DNA of 64,000 bases, taken from the NCBI RefSeq assembly GCF_937616625.2, contig NC_065571.1:4218501-4282500 (forward strand). Direction: 5' to 3'. Source of the stretch: Mercurialis annua. Taxonomy: Eukaryota > Streptophyta > Magnoliopsida > Malpighiales > Euphorbiaceae. A model generated the notes under the pieces. That model saw nothing but the letters and a program-made list of their open reading frames with translations. It had not been told where the DNA came from and did no database searches. Positions 38,027 to 51,342 of the stretch are shown here, piece after piece (the stretch's first letter is position 1; each line of letters starts with the position of its first letter). The translations under genes were made by a program, and so were the position numbers.

Positions 38027-38346
38027 TGTATTCAAGCTAGTCAATGTTTTGATTGATTAATACTGATCTTCGTTCATTGATTACATCTCCCTGTTAACAG
38101 AAAAGGGTACACGTGTCTTTTCACTCGTTGAAGTTTCAAGTAAGCATAAAACGGCGTTGTTTCGGTCTAGGCTATATATAATCAGTTTCTCAGCTCTAAA
38201 ATTGCAGGCGACTGAACGAAGAAATGCAGTAGCAAACTTTCTTGTAAGTTTCTTACTTTATCTCCTCTGCTTAGTTGGATTTTGAATTTGATTATGGAAT
38301 TTTTTTCTGATATATAAGAAATTTGAGTTCAAAATTAGGTTTAAAG
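38027..38346. promoter_or_regulatory. Compact bidirectional promoter (methyltransferase / MED21)
   Basis: Only 320 bases separate the two divergent start codons. A TATA-like CTATATATAAT lies at about 38172 in the MED21 direction. The MED21 leader probably carries an intron from TTG-GTAAGT-like sequence near 38243 to an AG near 38339. Confidence 0.55.
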
Positions 38347-39368
38347 ATGGATATAATCTCACAATTACAAGAGCAAGTGGATACGATTGCATCTCTTACG
38401 TTTAATACGATAGGGACGCTGCAAAGAGATGCGCCGCCGGTGCGGCTCTCTCCGAATTACCCTCAACCTGAACCGCCGACTTCTACTCTTCCCCAAGATA
38501 TCGCTGAGCAGCCTAAATTAATGAGTGCCGCTCTTGTCAAGGCTGCTAAGCAGGTCTCAATTTTGATTTCATTTGATTAGATTGTTTAATTCATCTGAAA
38601 TCAATGAGTTTTTTTTTGTATTGTACAACTATTATTAACTAACTGCATGTGTTTTTTGTTGTAGTTTGATGCTTTGGTGGCTGCGCTTCCGTTGGCGGAG
38701 GGAGGTGAGGAAGCTCAACTAAAACGGATTACAGAATTGCAGGTATGGACTTGCGTAAGAGCTGCGCCAAATTCGGGATCAGCGTAGATTTTAATGGTTT
38801 GCTTATGATCTAATTTTCAGGCTGAAAATGATGTTGTAGGGCAGGAACTCCAAAGACAATTGGAAGCTGCAGGTGGATTCTCCATAGCTTGTTGTTATCT
38901 TTTATTACTGTTTGTATATTCCATAGATATCTCCCTCTCCTTTAAATGTGATCGAACTTCATATCAGCATTTACGATAGTGGTGCATTAAGAGAAGGAAC
39001 TAGTAATTACTACAAAACAAGGAATTCTTTTATCAGACTCCAGTTGTTGGTACCTATGCATAGACTTCGTATTCATGTGTGTCACTGCCATTGGAGATTG
39101 GACATAAATGATGCATCGAATGGTGTTTCTCATTTAGAAATTTCTGTTACTGTAGGCTGATGTGTTATTTACCCGACAATATGCAGAAAGTGTAATGATA
39201 TGTGCTCTGAATATTCTGGTATCTTTGAGCATTTTTACGTTTACCCTCCATTATCTGTTCTTCTTGATATTGTTTTTTCTTGTGGTGCTAGAGAAAGAAT
39301 TGAAGCAGGTCCAGGAGCTGTTTAGCCAAGCAACAGATAATTGCTTGAACTTGAAGAAGCCGGATTAG
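38347..39368 (+). CDS. MED21: Mediator complex subunit 21
   Basis: Small helical subunit of the Mediator middle module; with MED7 it forms a hinge that couples transcription factors to RNA polymerase II. Four exons, 38347-38553, 38665-38742, 38821-38872 and 39292-39368, give 137 residues, the usual plant length. The diagnostic N-terminus is MDIISQLQEQVDTI, followed by FNTIGTLQRDAPPV, a Pro-rich linker, LVKAAKQFDALVAALP, and the coiled-coil end AENDVVGQELQRQL to LKQVQELFSQATDN. The ATG at 38347 starts the conserved helix; the upstream open frame lacks support. Confidence 0.96.
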
Positions 39369-40317
39369 GATGGCGCACTGGGATTAATTTAACCATAACT
39401 AAACTGGAGCAGTCCAGGTGGATTAATTCTGGTGCAAGCTGCATCGCGAGCATTATTAGCCTTCTTTTGCCGCTAATAATGTGTAGATGCTGTCATAGGT
39501 GATGGAGTCCAAGATAATATTGTCTTATGCATAAAAAACCGCCTATTAACCGTAGAATTAGGTTCAGTTATTCTTCATAGATTGTGAATTGTATGTGTAG
39601 ACAATTTCACTAATGAGCTTAAAGATTATGCTTTGACTGCTCTCTCTCTCTCTTGTAGTAATTTCTTTTTACGTCTCATTTGTTTGCTTTTTATACCCTT
39701 TCTTCTTCTTCCTCACTCTCTAGGTTGTCTATTTTTGCATAACCACTCTACTGGCTAGATTTCTTAAATATTCAAAATTGAAGTAATGGAATTTTATTTT
39801 TAATCATGAAGATTAGTTGAGAAACGGTTAAGTGTATTTTTCATTACAATACAAATTATGACTTTATGAATTGAAAATTTAGATTTTGAACAATAGATTT
39901 GACTTATATTTCTGATTACTGTTTCTAGCATTTTCTAACACCGGTTTAAAAAGAAAGCGATTGAAACTTGGATTATGATTGGAGGTCATAACAGCTTAGA
40001 AATGGGATCAATATTATCTAACCAGCTCAGGTCTCAATTTCACCATTATTATTTTTCTCAATTATCATAATTACTTGCAAGATCCAGAGCACCAAGTTTG
40101 TCTCTTGTTCGCTAAAACTACAAACGATATTTGTTTCTTGTTATAAGCGGATGCAAACAATGTATCTAAAATAGAAGGGAATAAAATCTGCAATGTGTAT
40201 ATAAATGTAAAAGGCAATATCAGCAGAACTCAAATTCACTGATAAAAATCTATTACAAGGAAAGCCTTTGCTAAGCAGCCGAGAAAATGTTCAAATGCAT
40301 TCGGAATATTAGACCTA
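39369..40317. other. Spacer between convergent MED21 and SRP19
   Basis: Contains the two 3' flanks. A short (CT)n microsatellite lies at about 39640-39653. No gene or clear mobile element was recognised. Confidence 0.45.
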
Positions 40318-42139
40318 TCATCTCTTCTTTTTCCCACCTTTTCCGGACTTGGACGTTCCAGCATTTGATGTGGATGCAGGTTCCTGCTTCTTAGTCCTCC
40401 CAGGATGCCGAGGCACCAACTCGGCAACATGAAGCATTAGCTGTTTTCCTGCAAGATAGTCAAAGGATGAATAAATGCAGAGAAAATAGCAAGTGACAAG
40501 AGCATACTCTCTAAAGCAGAAGTAAGAATGGCTAATGCTTTGTTTTTCCATAACAATGGCTGATACTACTGTGAGTTGGTAGGGTTAGAGTCGCTAAACC
40601 AAAAGAAAGAAAGGCCAAAAAGAAAATGTGTAAATTCCTGGAACAATCTATCATGACAAATAAATAGCATAAATTATGAACTTCATGCCCTTGAGCAGTT
40701 TATCCCTTGAAATAGACATGGATTTCATCAAAATTCAAATCCGAGTAGTTTCATATAGGCTAGAATGAGCACTTTTACATAGAGAAACTAAATGTCTCTA
40801 AAATTACCTTTCAGAATATATCAAAGGGCAGCTGATAATAAGGCAATGCGGCAATTTTCGAGGCAGAACTTCAATAAGGCAATTCGGATTGATAAATAAA
40901 ACTTTAAAGAAGGTTTTCTCTTCGTTCTTTCTAAATTTCCTGGGTATTTTTAGACTAAATAGGAGTTTAGAGCCTATAGTTGCCTTCAGCATTCCCAGAC
41001 GAAGCGTCAATTTTATCTGTGTTGTGAAAAGGTCTTGAGTCTGATACGTCTAAAGCTCAACAGGAATCACAAACCAAGTTGCCATCACAACAAATAACTA
41101 ATGTCCCTTGCAAGACAGCGAGAAACAGAAGAAAACACAATTCATCGATAAAGATTTTCTTCTTAGCACAAGGGACTAGGGAGTAATGAAATTTCATTGA
41201 GAAGGAATCTAACAGAAAGTAAACAAGTCATTGCAGTCTATCCTACTAAGGAAGATGATGAGACACGAACAAGGCAACATTTGTACTTCTAATTCCAAGT
41301 ATTTCCACAGTTAGCAATTTCAGAAGATAATTATCAAAAAGACAATGCTTTATAGTTTATAGTCCAAGTTTAGACCTGAGCCAAAAAAAGTAAGACTACA
41401 AACCCACCTCGCAGAAGGAACTGGCTTGATTCACTATTAAAGGCGAACTCACTTAATTCGCATATTTTGATTTGAACTACTCCCTATTATCCGATGAGAA
41501 AATCCAATTTAAATACAAAAACTAAACCAAAAGGAGAAACACCCACATCACAGTTCAGTAGCACACTTATCCCACAAAACCTTTAATACATTGATGCTCT
41601 CAGCACCTCTCAAAATTCTAGGGCATATCTACCACTACTCAGTTGTCCTAAGATATAACTACTTTAGTGCACACAGCAAAAAACTAAAGTCTGGGCAACA
41701 CTCGACTATCAAACTCTTCACAACTTTTAACTACATTTTCAGATTAAAACCTTTAAAAACAAGAAACTATACTCACTGGTAGCAATGGCAGGATTGCACA
41801 AAGTTCCGTCTTCCCTTTTCAGCAAAACTCTCACTCTCCCTATTTGCATGAAATCGCGTGGATACGCTTTGTCAATCTATGGAAGACAACATATAAAATA
41901 AATCATTTGGAACTTCATAGCAACTATGTAATTTAAATCCAAGCAAAGCCGTCGCAGATTTAAACCTCAATAGCATAAGGGAGTTTGAAATGGCTGCAGC
42001 AATCACCAATCTCAAGACAAGTCGGATTTTCGCATGCTTTCGTCGTGCAAATTCGCCTTCCCTCCGCAATTGTCTTCTTGGAGTTTATGTAAACAGGATA
42101 CAGCACCACCCATTTCTTTATACTGGTCGCAACTGCCAT
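40318..42139 (-). CDS. SRP19: Signal recognition particle 19 kDa protein
   Basis: RNA-binding protein that enters the nucleolus, folds the S domain of the 7SL RNA and lets SRP54 bind, so that ribosomes making secretory proteins are targeted to the ER. Three exons, 42139-41966, 41876-41777 and 40448-40318, give 134 residues, normal for the family. The core begins IKKWVVLYPVYINSKKT and continues AEGRRICTTKACENPTCLEI, DKAYPRDFMQIGRVRVLLK and RKQLMLHVAELVPRHP. The Lys-rich tail ends KGGKKKR. A large intron of 1.3 kb separates exons 2 and 3. The ATG at 42139 directly precedes the conserved core. Confidence 0.97.
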
Positions 42140-42194
42140 CTCTAGTCTCTATTGTTGAATTCCTACAAGAATTGAAATTATTAACATCTCCATT

Positions 42195-42248
42195 TTAATT
42201 TTAATTTCAATTCCAATTTCAATTTCAATTTCAATTTCAATTTCAATT
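42195..42248. repeat. ATTTCA-type hexanucleotide microsatellite
   Basis: About eight imperfect, mostly perfect repeats of AATTTC upstream of SRP19, within 60 to 110 bases of its start codon and probably in the leader or leader intron. Such simple repeats vary in length between individuals. Confidence 0.85.
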
Positions 42249-43810
42249 GAAAGAATTACATATGCATATGATGTAAGAAAAAGGGGGAAAACACGAACAT
42301 AAATGTCCTACGATTAGAAGAGATTGTAAAGAAAAAAATGATAAAACAGTGAATCAAAAGGAAATCATAACAGAATACTTACTAGAGGAGACGATATGAG
42401 CTGCCGGATTTACTGTGGTAGCGTTGGTTGATCTTTGCTTTGGGTTTAATAAGGAGAAAAATGGTGCTATGCAAAACCCAGGTTCATCAATATTGATTTT
42501 AATTTGGATCCTTATATTATTAATTTTATCAAGTTAGGTCCTTAAACTCATGGATGGAATTGAGAAAATATTGAAAGGAGCTATTAAATTAACCATAAAA
42601 CTTTATACTATAATATTTTTTTATATTCATAATCTTGATCATTTTTTTTGATAGAAACAATCTTGATCATTTAATTAGACATATTTACAAAAATAAATGA
42701 AAAGTGTTGTCTTATAATTGAAATTTGTTCAGTACGAGACCATGCCGATGGATATTAGCAGATGTACAACTGATGATCTTGCAGGGCTCGCATGTGCAGA
42801 AGGACCTAAATTTCCTGCTACGTTTTTGACTTTGGCCATTCTCCTATCATAAAAAAAATGATAATAAATTAATAATTATAATCTGAATTAAAATTCTCTC
42901 AAATTCTAATGATCATGAGAGATTATTTTCACTTTATCTACACCATTTTTATAAAAAAAATAAATGATATAAATTAAAAATATACAGATTAATTAATTGA
43001 TAAGTATCATTCATTTTTTTTATGAATGATATAGATTAAATGAACGATAACCGTTTATGTAAATTATAACTTGAAAAGATTGTGATCTTTGATTTATAGT
43101 CTAGTTTTTTGATAGCATAGTAATTAATGGTAAATGTGATAATGGAACTGGTTCTCCTCAAATTGAAATTTCTTTCATCTTCTTCAAGTAAATTTGGATA
43201 GATTAAATATAAATAAATTTTAATTTTTATATAATTTTCATGTTAATGAAAAATAATTAAATCTATTATAATTCAAATATTCTATTAAAATTAATTATAA
43301 AATACACAAATAAAATAGATAATTATAAAAATTGTGTGTAAACTAATAATAAGAAATAGAGTACATTGATTAATTGTTATATTCTCTTTAATATTAATTT
43401 TATATGTAATTGAATAAAATATATCTATTGTACATATAATTATTTTTGAAATACAGAATATTACAGGGATATAAAACACGAAACGTTTACCAATTTGTTC
43501 TCATAGCAAAATATAAAAAATAATTAGTCACAAATTTAATTCTATACGAATATTAATTGTTTGGGTTAAATGGGTTAATATGTACCGTTTTCTTAATTGA
43601 AGGGTGATTGTCGTTCCCTCCAGAAATAATCAGTGGTCGTTTTGTACTTCTACTCTTTTGTTTTTCGAGTTGAGGTATGAAACGGTGCGTTTAGTCTAAC
43701 AGAGAAACAAAAGCAGCCTGTTCAAGAATTTCGTATCACCTAAACGATCAAAAATATTTATGAGAATTGGTAGAGATGAAGAGTATGCAACACTCAATTG
43801 ATGTTTGACG
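42249..43810. other. Divergent SRP19 / GFS12 promoter region, AT-rich
   Basis: The SRP19 side ends near 42460. AT-rich DNA follows, including the second MITE copy at 42885-43090. The GFS12 leader occupies the last part. The 62-codon frame near 43291-43479 is low-complexity and unsupported. Confidence 0.45.
42885..43090. mobile_element. MITE, copy 2 of the family nested at 25278
   Basis: Shares with 25278-25480, in the same order, ATTCTCTCAA(G/A)TTCTAATGAT, GAGAGAT, ATCTACACCATT, ATCATTCATTTTTTTA and (A)TGGTGTAGAT/ATGATATAGATTAAATGAAC. The right arm (ACTTGAAAAGATTGTGATC) is more diverged. Confidence 0.55.
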
Positions 43811-46800
43811 ATGACGATGGCGATGACGGAGCAGCAGCAGACGTGCTTCGATTGTCTCCGACGCCGAATTGAATCCGATTTCTCGGAGCAACTGCTCTTC
43901 TGTTATGGCATATCTGATTCCGCTCTTCCCTTAGGCTCCTCCGCTGTTGTTCAGGTATCTCTTTACCTCCTCTCTATCTTATTATAAGCACAATTTTGTT
44001 TTAATTAACTTTTTTTGTGTTTGAAACTGGAGCAGGTTTCTAATTCTAATGGAGTAGGCGGAGGAGGAGGAGGAGAGTCCACTACTTCAGCTTCTCACTT
44101 CATACTGGAGCAGTTGCCGACTCACCAATACGATTGTTTGGCTAAATGCGTGTGAGTTGTTTTTTTCTTTTTAGAAGCTTTTATGTTATAATTCATGTTA
44201 ACTCAGATTAATTGACCTCACTGTTTAAGGTTATTATACTAATGCCTAGCATTACAAGTATAAGCTTTGATTATCTATCTTTTTTGTGCAAATATCTTTT
44301 TCTAGTGAATAACTGTTTGTTTTTAACAAAGCATCCCGTAGTTTTTGCAATATCGATGGCTTATGTATCAAGAGTATATGTTAATGCTAGCTTCTCTGAA
44401 TGCCATTATTTATTTGGCAGTGATGAATATATTAAGCAAAATAATGAAGACAATGACAGCCATGGGATTGATGCTAATTCAGTTACTGTTGCAACTAAAC
44501 CACAATCCCCACCACACCAGTCTTTACATCTGCTAAATGCCAATTCAAAAGCATCTGTAGATTTTGTTGGATCTGAAAGGTCTACTTGTGCTTATTCTAA
44601 GAGCTTTTCATGCTCCCGTGTAATTAGTGCATTGGCACCGCTTGCTCAGTTTGATGTTTGTTCCTATAATGTCCTCAAAAAGATTGCCTCTAACTATTTG
44701 TCTGGGTTTCTGGAAGATAATGTGATGCACTCGCTTAATCTCCTGATCCAAGGAAAAGCTTCAGGACGAGACAGTGTAAATTTTCTTCGTCTACTTGGGA
44801 TACCATATTTTGACGAACATAGCATTCCTGGTTTCCTTAGGCACCCTAATATAGTTCCTGTTCTTGGATACCTCAGAACATCCGGGAATATTTATTCTGT
44901 AATTCCAAGAACTCCATATACTTTAGAAAGTATTCTATATTTTTGCCCAAATGCTTTAAAGTCCGAGTGGCATATAAGATTTGTGGTGTATCAGCTGCTT
45001 TCTGCCATTGCTTTCTTACATGGTTTAGGGGTTCACCATGGTAAGATACGTCCATCTAATATAATGCTAACTGATTTATGCTGGTCCTGGCTGCGCATAT
45101 ATGACGAGCCAAAATCAGGATCTAGTTTAAGTTCAAGGGAAGGTGAAAGCAAACATCCTGCTGCCTTTGCAAGAACCTGTTGTGGCTTGGACGGGTGCTC
45201 TTCTCAAGGGCTCTACAGAGATTTGAAGCTTTCATTGTCAATGGATTGGCATTCCCAATTTTATATGTGGTGGAAAGGAGAGCTAAGTAATTTTGAGTAT
45301 TTACTCGTCTTAAATAAATTGGCTGGTAGAAGGTGGGGAGATCACACATTTCATACTGTAATGCCGTGGGTAATAGACTTTAGCACAAAACCAGATGAGA
45401 ATTCTGATTCCGGGTGGAGGGACTTGAGCAAAAGCAAATGGCGGTTAGCAAAAGGTGATGAACAGTTGGACTTCACCTACTCAACGTCTGAAAGGCCACA
45501 TCATGTATCAGATGAATGCCTTTCTGAGCTAGCTGTCTGCAGCTATAAAGCTAGGAGGTTACCATTAAGTGTTCTTCGTCTGGCTGTTCGTTCAGTCTAT
45601 GAACCTAATGAATATCCATCCAGTATGTTAAGATTGTACCAGTGGACTCCTGATGAGTGCATCCCTGAGTTCTATTGTGATCCTCAAATTTTTTATTCTA
45701 TGAATGCTGGCATGACAGATCTGGCAGTACCATTATGGGCAGGTAGTCCAGAGGAGTTTATTCAGTTGCATCGAGATGCCTTAGAAAGTGATCGTGTCTC
45801 AAGTCAAATTCATCACTGGATTGATATTACCTTTGGCTACAAGATGTCTGGGCAGGCTGCCGTGGCTGCAAAGAATGTTATGCTGCCTTCATCAGAGCCC
45901 ACGATACCACTATCAGCAGGACGCCGCCAACTCTTTACTCGACCACATCCTGCACGTCTAGTTTCTGTAAGTAAGAAACTATGTGGGGCCAAATCATCTT
46001 CGATGGACAAATGCTTGATAAATGAAGTAGAGAATAAAACACCTCTTCTCAATGAAGCTACTTATTTAGAAAAACTAGAAGACGCATCTGCATTTTCTGA
46101 GCATGCTGGTAATTTGAGTCCTCAGTATAGCTGTAATCCAAAAAATCTTGTAAATGATATATTTCCCGTTGAAGAAACAGCAGCTAAGAGTAGTGATAAA
46201 GGCATCTTTAAGCCTCTAGAAATCATTAAAAGATATGGATTTCCATCTGATATTAATTTAAATTATCTTCTTGAGCATATGGAGGTGGATGTTGAAGGTT
46301 CCATGGGATACCAAGAGTTACTTCTTTGGAATCAAAAGTCCTCAAGCTTAGGTAACTCTCCTGAAGATCTCGCGAAGGACATGTTTTCTGTTGGTTGTAT
46401 CTTGGCAGAACTTTATTTGAAGAGGCCACTTTTCGAATCAATCTCATTAGCTACATACGAGGAAAGTGGTATTTTACCAGAATCTATGCTGGAACTTCCT
46501 CCTCATGCTAAAGTTCTAGTTGAAGCTTGCATCCAAAAGGATTGGAGAAGGTTCTTACTTCTTCCAGTTGTGCTTATTGTGATATTTATAATTGAAAAAT
46601 TATTTATTTCTTAAATTCTTGCTTGATTTGAGCTCATTTTTCTTTCTTTTTTTAGTTTACTTTTATGTCTGAAATTGTTTTTTTCTTTTACTTATTCTTT
46701 CCTGGTAAATAATTAGGAGACCATCGGCGAAATGTGTTCTAGAATCACCTTATTTTCCCACAACGATTAAGTCATCCTACTTGTTTATTGCACCACTTCA

Positions 46801-49800
46801 GCTTCTAGCAAATAATGGATCTCATCTTCAATATGCTGCGAATTTTGCTAAACAAGGAGCCCTGAAAGCAATGGGTGCCTTTGCAGCTGAAATGTGTGTC
46901 CCTTTTTGTTTACCTCTTGTAGTAAACCCTCAGTTTGAAATTGAAGCTGAATGGGCTTATGTTCTGCTGAAAGAGTTTATTAAATGTTTGACACCAAAGG
47001 CAGTGAAGACATTAGTCTTGCCAGCTATCCAGAAGATTCTTCAGGCTAGTTATGAATTCAATTGATATATGTATGGAAGAAACATTGGTTTACTTGTTAC
47101 TGATTGATGCATTTATTTCAGACTACAGGTTATTCACATTTGAAGGTTTTACTTCTCCAAGGTTCATTTGTGCAAGAGATTTGGAATCTCATGGGTAAAC
47201 AAGCATATTTGGAAACATTACATCCCTTAGTTATTGCAAATTTGTACGTTGCTCCTCATAAGAGTTCTGCTGCTGTTGCTTCTGTTCTGCTGATTGGTAC
47301 TAGTGAAGAGCTCGGTGTACCTATCACAGTCAATCAGGTTATTTAATTGTATGATCAATATATTATGCACGCAAAAGAGACTACACCTGATTGTTTAAAA
47401 TTAATTTTTGCTATAATTTAACAGTGTTTTTTGCTCTTGATTCAGACAATCTTGCCTTTAATTCACTGCTTTGGGAAAGGACTCTGTCCTGATGGAATTG
47501 ATGTGCTGGTTAGAATTGGTATTTTCAGTTCATTAATTGGTGGGACTAGCGTCCTTTACAAAATTGAAATGTTCGCTTTACTAAACTACCTTACTGCTTT
47601 CATATTTCAGGTGGTCTCTTAGGCGAGGGCTTTATTATTAGACAGATGCTACCCCTGCTCAAACAAGTTGTTCGTTCTTGTGTCAACATCTCGTTTATGG
47701 ATACGCCGGAGCCTTCTCAGAGTTGGAGTGCATTAACCTTTATGGACTGCTTAAGCACAATAGATGGTCTAATTGTATTCTTGCCAAGGGAGGTGGTTGT
47801 AAAGGAACTGATTGAAGTATGGATATTGCTCTTTATCTTCAGACATTGTGTTTATGTTCTTAGTGAAGACCTGGTCAGAAACTCAAAAAAATAACAGTGC
47901 ATCTTTGATCATTCAGGATAAGAGTTGTTTACACGTTACCATCCTTAAGCAGACCAACTGGGAAATTCCAGTACTTCAGGTAGTCTAAAATTTCTATCTT
48001 GTACCCTTAATCATGTAGTTGTTGTTATTTTTTTAAAATTTATACAGACTGTTGTAGCATACTTCTTCCTATTTAATATGCCTTGGAATTATTTACCAAC
48101 TAAAATTGTTGATATGACTTGTCTTGATTGTTAACTTTTTCCAGTACAATTTAATTTGGATCAAGTCATATGTTAAAACCAGTCCCTCTTTGTATAAAAC
48201 TATCCTATCAAAATTAGTACTTGGCCCCATGCCAGCTATTTATTCTTTTGCTAAGTTTGATTTGAGCAATACAATCCTTTTTTTCCTTAGGTTGCTGCTA
48301 CAACTCTCATGGCACTTTGTCAGCGAATTGGACCAGAATTAACAGCATTACATGTTCTGCCACAACTCAAAGACCTATTTGATGAGCTTGCTTTCTCACA
48401 GGAGAAAGCATACGACTCTGGTTATTTCAACAAAAACTTCAGCATTTCTAAATCCAAAGTAAATGGGGAGGCTCAAATTGAAAGCCGCATGGATCTTGTG
48501 TGAGTGCTACTCATATTAATTATGGCCTTGCAAAAATCCAATTTGATCCAAAATTCCTTGGACAAATATATTCGTATCTAATAGCCATCATGTATCTTTG
48601 TTTTTTTCTTAATTTTTTTTTTGTATAGGTTGCTTCTGTATCCTTCTTTTACATCTCTTCTTGGGATTGAGAAACTTCGTCAGTGTTGTACCACATGGTT
48701 GCTTCTCGAGCAATTTCTTCTACGATGTCATAATTGGAAGGTATGGTGCTTATGCTTCTACCGTCGGGATAATTGGTTTATTCTTGTCTGTATGTCAATA
48801 TTGTTGCACATGCACATATGTCTTGATCCATGCATCTTAACTTGGTATGATTCAGTGGGAACATTCAGGAGAGCCATCTCGGAGTGGAGCTGAAAATATT
48901 ACTGCAAAAAGGCCTCCTTTCAATCAGACCTCAACATCTAACTACAATCCTGCTAAGCTATTGCTTAATGGTGTTGGCTGGTCGATTCCGCAATCACAAG
49001 GAATCAGAGGTGCCAAAAATTTGATACTGCAGAGACAGTTTGATGACATCCATGAGAATTCAGTGGGAAGTCATTTAGCAGCCTCAAATCCTTCAAAGCG
49101 CGAACCCTGGTTTTGGTTTCCTAGTCCAGCTGGCAGCTGGGATGGGCCTGATTTCCTTGCGCGTGTTGGGAGTGCGAAAGATGAACTTCCCTGGAAGATT
49201 AGAGCATCTATATTATATTCAATCCGTGCACATCATGGAGCATTAAGATCTTTAGCTGTTAGCCAAGATGAGTGTATGGTTTTCACTGCAGGAATTGGCC
49301 CAGGGTCCAAAGGAACTGTTCAGAAGTGGGAACTCTCAAAAATTAACTGTATATCTGGCTATTATGGTCATGAGGAGGTTTGTATCTTTTCTTATTTTGT
49401 CCTTAAATTGTTGGCTTCATATAGTAAACTAAGCCATCCAAGCACACAATGATTCATATGCGTTCTTTAGCAGTACACGCAGTAATGCTTACAACAAACA
49501 AACACCCACACCCACAGATTCTCCTTTTTGAAATAATTCGGTCATGCAAGGTCTGGGTGCATTTATGCTGCATTCTGTCTGCAGAAGGCATTGGTCTTTA
49601 AGTACAAGAACACGAATGATATCATTTCGTACTCCCTTTTAGATACTGACTCCTCCCTTTCTTTCTAAATGCCATACTTCTTGAGTTCAGTGGTCCTTGA
49701 ATGCTAATTAACATTTGCTGGTCTTTCAGTTTCTGAGTGATATTTGTCTCCTCCTGAAGCTAATGTGTTTTTACTAGTAAATTTGTGCCATGGATATGAC

Positions 49801-51342
49801 TCTAATAGTGTATATAACTGCTAGGTGGTAAACGACATTTGTGTATTATCATCCAGTGAAAGGATAGCATCCTGTGATGGAACTATTCATGTCTGGAATA
49901 GCAGAACAGGGAAAGTACTATCTGTTTTTGCTGAAGCATCAGCTGAGCCTTCACATACTGCAAGCCCTTCATCCTCTACATCAAAGGTTAATCTTGATCA
50001 TTCCAATATGCTAAATTCCAACACATTATCAATTGGATTACTGTCTAGTGCATTTGATGGGAGCTTGTACACATGTATGCACCATTTAGAATCTCTTGAA
50101 ATGCTTGTAGCTGGCACCGGAAATGGTTCTCTCAGGTGAATACAGTTCCATTTAATTAATATCTTAAGCTGATTATGGAACTGGAATCTGACTCTAAAGC
50201 ATTTGAATATTTTTGAAACTTCATTCAAGCATACAGGTTTCTTGATGTTACCCAGGGTCGAAAGCTTCATCTGTGGAGAGGTGAAGCTATCGAATCTGCT
50301 TTTCCTTCTCTCGTCTCTGCCATATCCTCATGTGGATCTGACAAAACTCCAGCTGATGGAACTTTTGCATCACCATCGTGGATTGCATCTGGACTAAGTT
50401 CTGGTCATTGCAGAGTATTTGATGTCAGAAGTGGAAATGTTGTTGCCTTTTGGAAGGCTCATGATGGATACGTGACAAAGGTATGCTTAAAATTCCTAGT
50501 GAAAAAATGATTTGAATTTGATAAGAATTTTTGTTCTTACATTTTGTATGTGTAGTTGGCTGCACCAGAGGACCATTTGCTTGTTTCCAGTTCTTTTGAT
50601 AGAACTCTCCGGGTTTGGGACCTTAGAAGGTAATTTCATTCTTTCTAGTTTTTATTTTTCTTTCAGTCTACTGGAAGCTCGGTAGTGTATTCCAGAAAAT
50701 TATGCATCTGAACTCTGGAGTTTGATTACTTATCTCCACCTCAATTCTTAGGATAATTTGAGCCCCGAATTAACTTGCTGAAAGTTTAATCATAGAACTT
50801 TGGAGCTCTACTCGTTTAGTGTTAATTTTCTCAAACTAATTTCATGAACTATTTAAATACATAATGTTCTTCGGCAATATATTGCTCGATCTAGCCTTCT
50901 TTTGGATGTGCTATTTGTGAATAAAAGTAGCGCTGGTCCATCTGATTGTGTAATAATATCGTGCAGGAATTGGCCTACGCAGCCCACCACGGTGTTCAAA
51001 GGTCATACAGATGGAATATCTTGTTTTTCCATATGGGGACAAGATGTAATTTCAATTTCCAAAAATAAGATTGGCCTATCCACTTTGTCTAGATCTGCTA
51101 AAGAAGTAAGTTAAATTAAGTAGTAGCTTCTCTTTAAGCACATAACTTGCATAAGCATGAACTAATTTTGATTACAAGTATGTGATTGGCAGGAAGGGCA
51201 GCAGCAAATTGTGCCCCAGAAACTGTTTGCAGCTGATCATGGAATGAAAAATTTGTCAATCTTATCAACTATGAGTATTTTGCCCTTCTCACGATTGTTT
51301 GTTGTTGGAACTGAAGATGGTTACATGAAAATTTGTTGTTAG
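43811..51342 (+). CDS. GFS12: GFS12: inactive kinase - BEACH - WD40 protein
   Basis: Plant WDR81-like BEACH protein of endomembrane and vacuolar sorting. Sixteen exons: 43811-43954, 44036-44151, 44421-46550, 46717-47044, 47122-47337, 47446-47518, 47611-47816, 47917-47979, 48291-48499, 48629-48740, 48856-49377, 49825-50135, 50237-50480, 50556-50629, 50967-51105, 51193-51342, giving 1678 residues (the Arabidopsis protein is about 1640). A kinase-like fold spans about 190-340 with HHGKIRPSNIML in place of HRD, so the catalytic Asp is missing; a C-lobe-like part (DMFSVGCILAEL) lies near 738. BEACH, about 350-565, carries NKLAGRRWGD. WD40 repeats fill about 1310-1678. The intron after 47044 appears to have a GC donor. 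The ATG at 43811 is the first in frame. Confidence 0.93.

Noticed and set aside
38027..38044. Upstream start for the methyltransferase
   Set aside because: The frame there begins with TTG, not ATG; the ATG at 38026 begins the conserved protein.
44212..44420. Upstream extension of the large GFS12 frame
   Set aside because: This part is intron 2; the conserved protein resumes at the acceptor at 44420.
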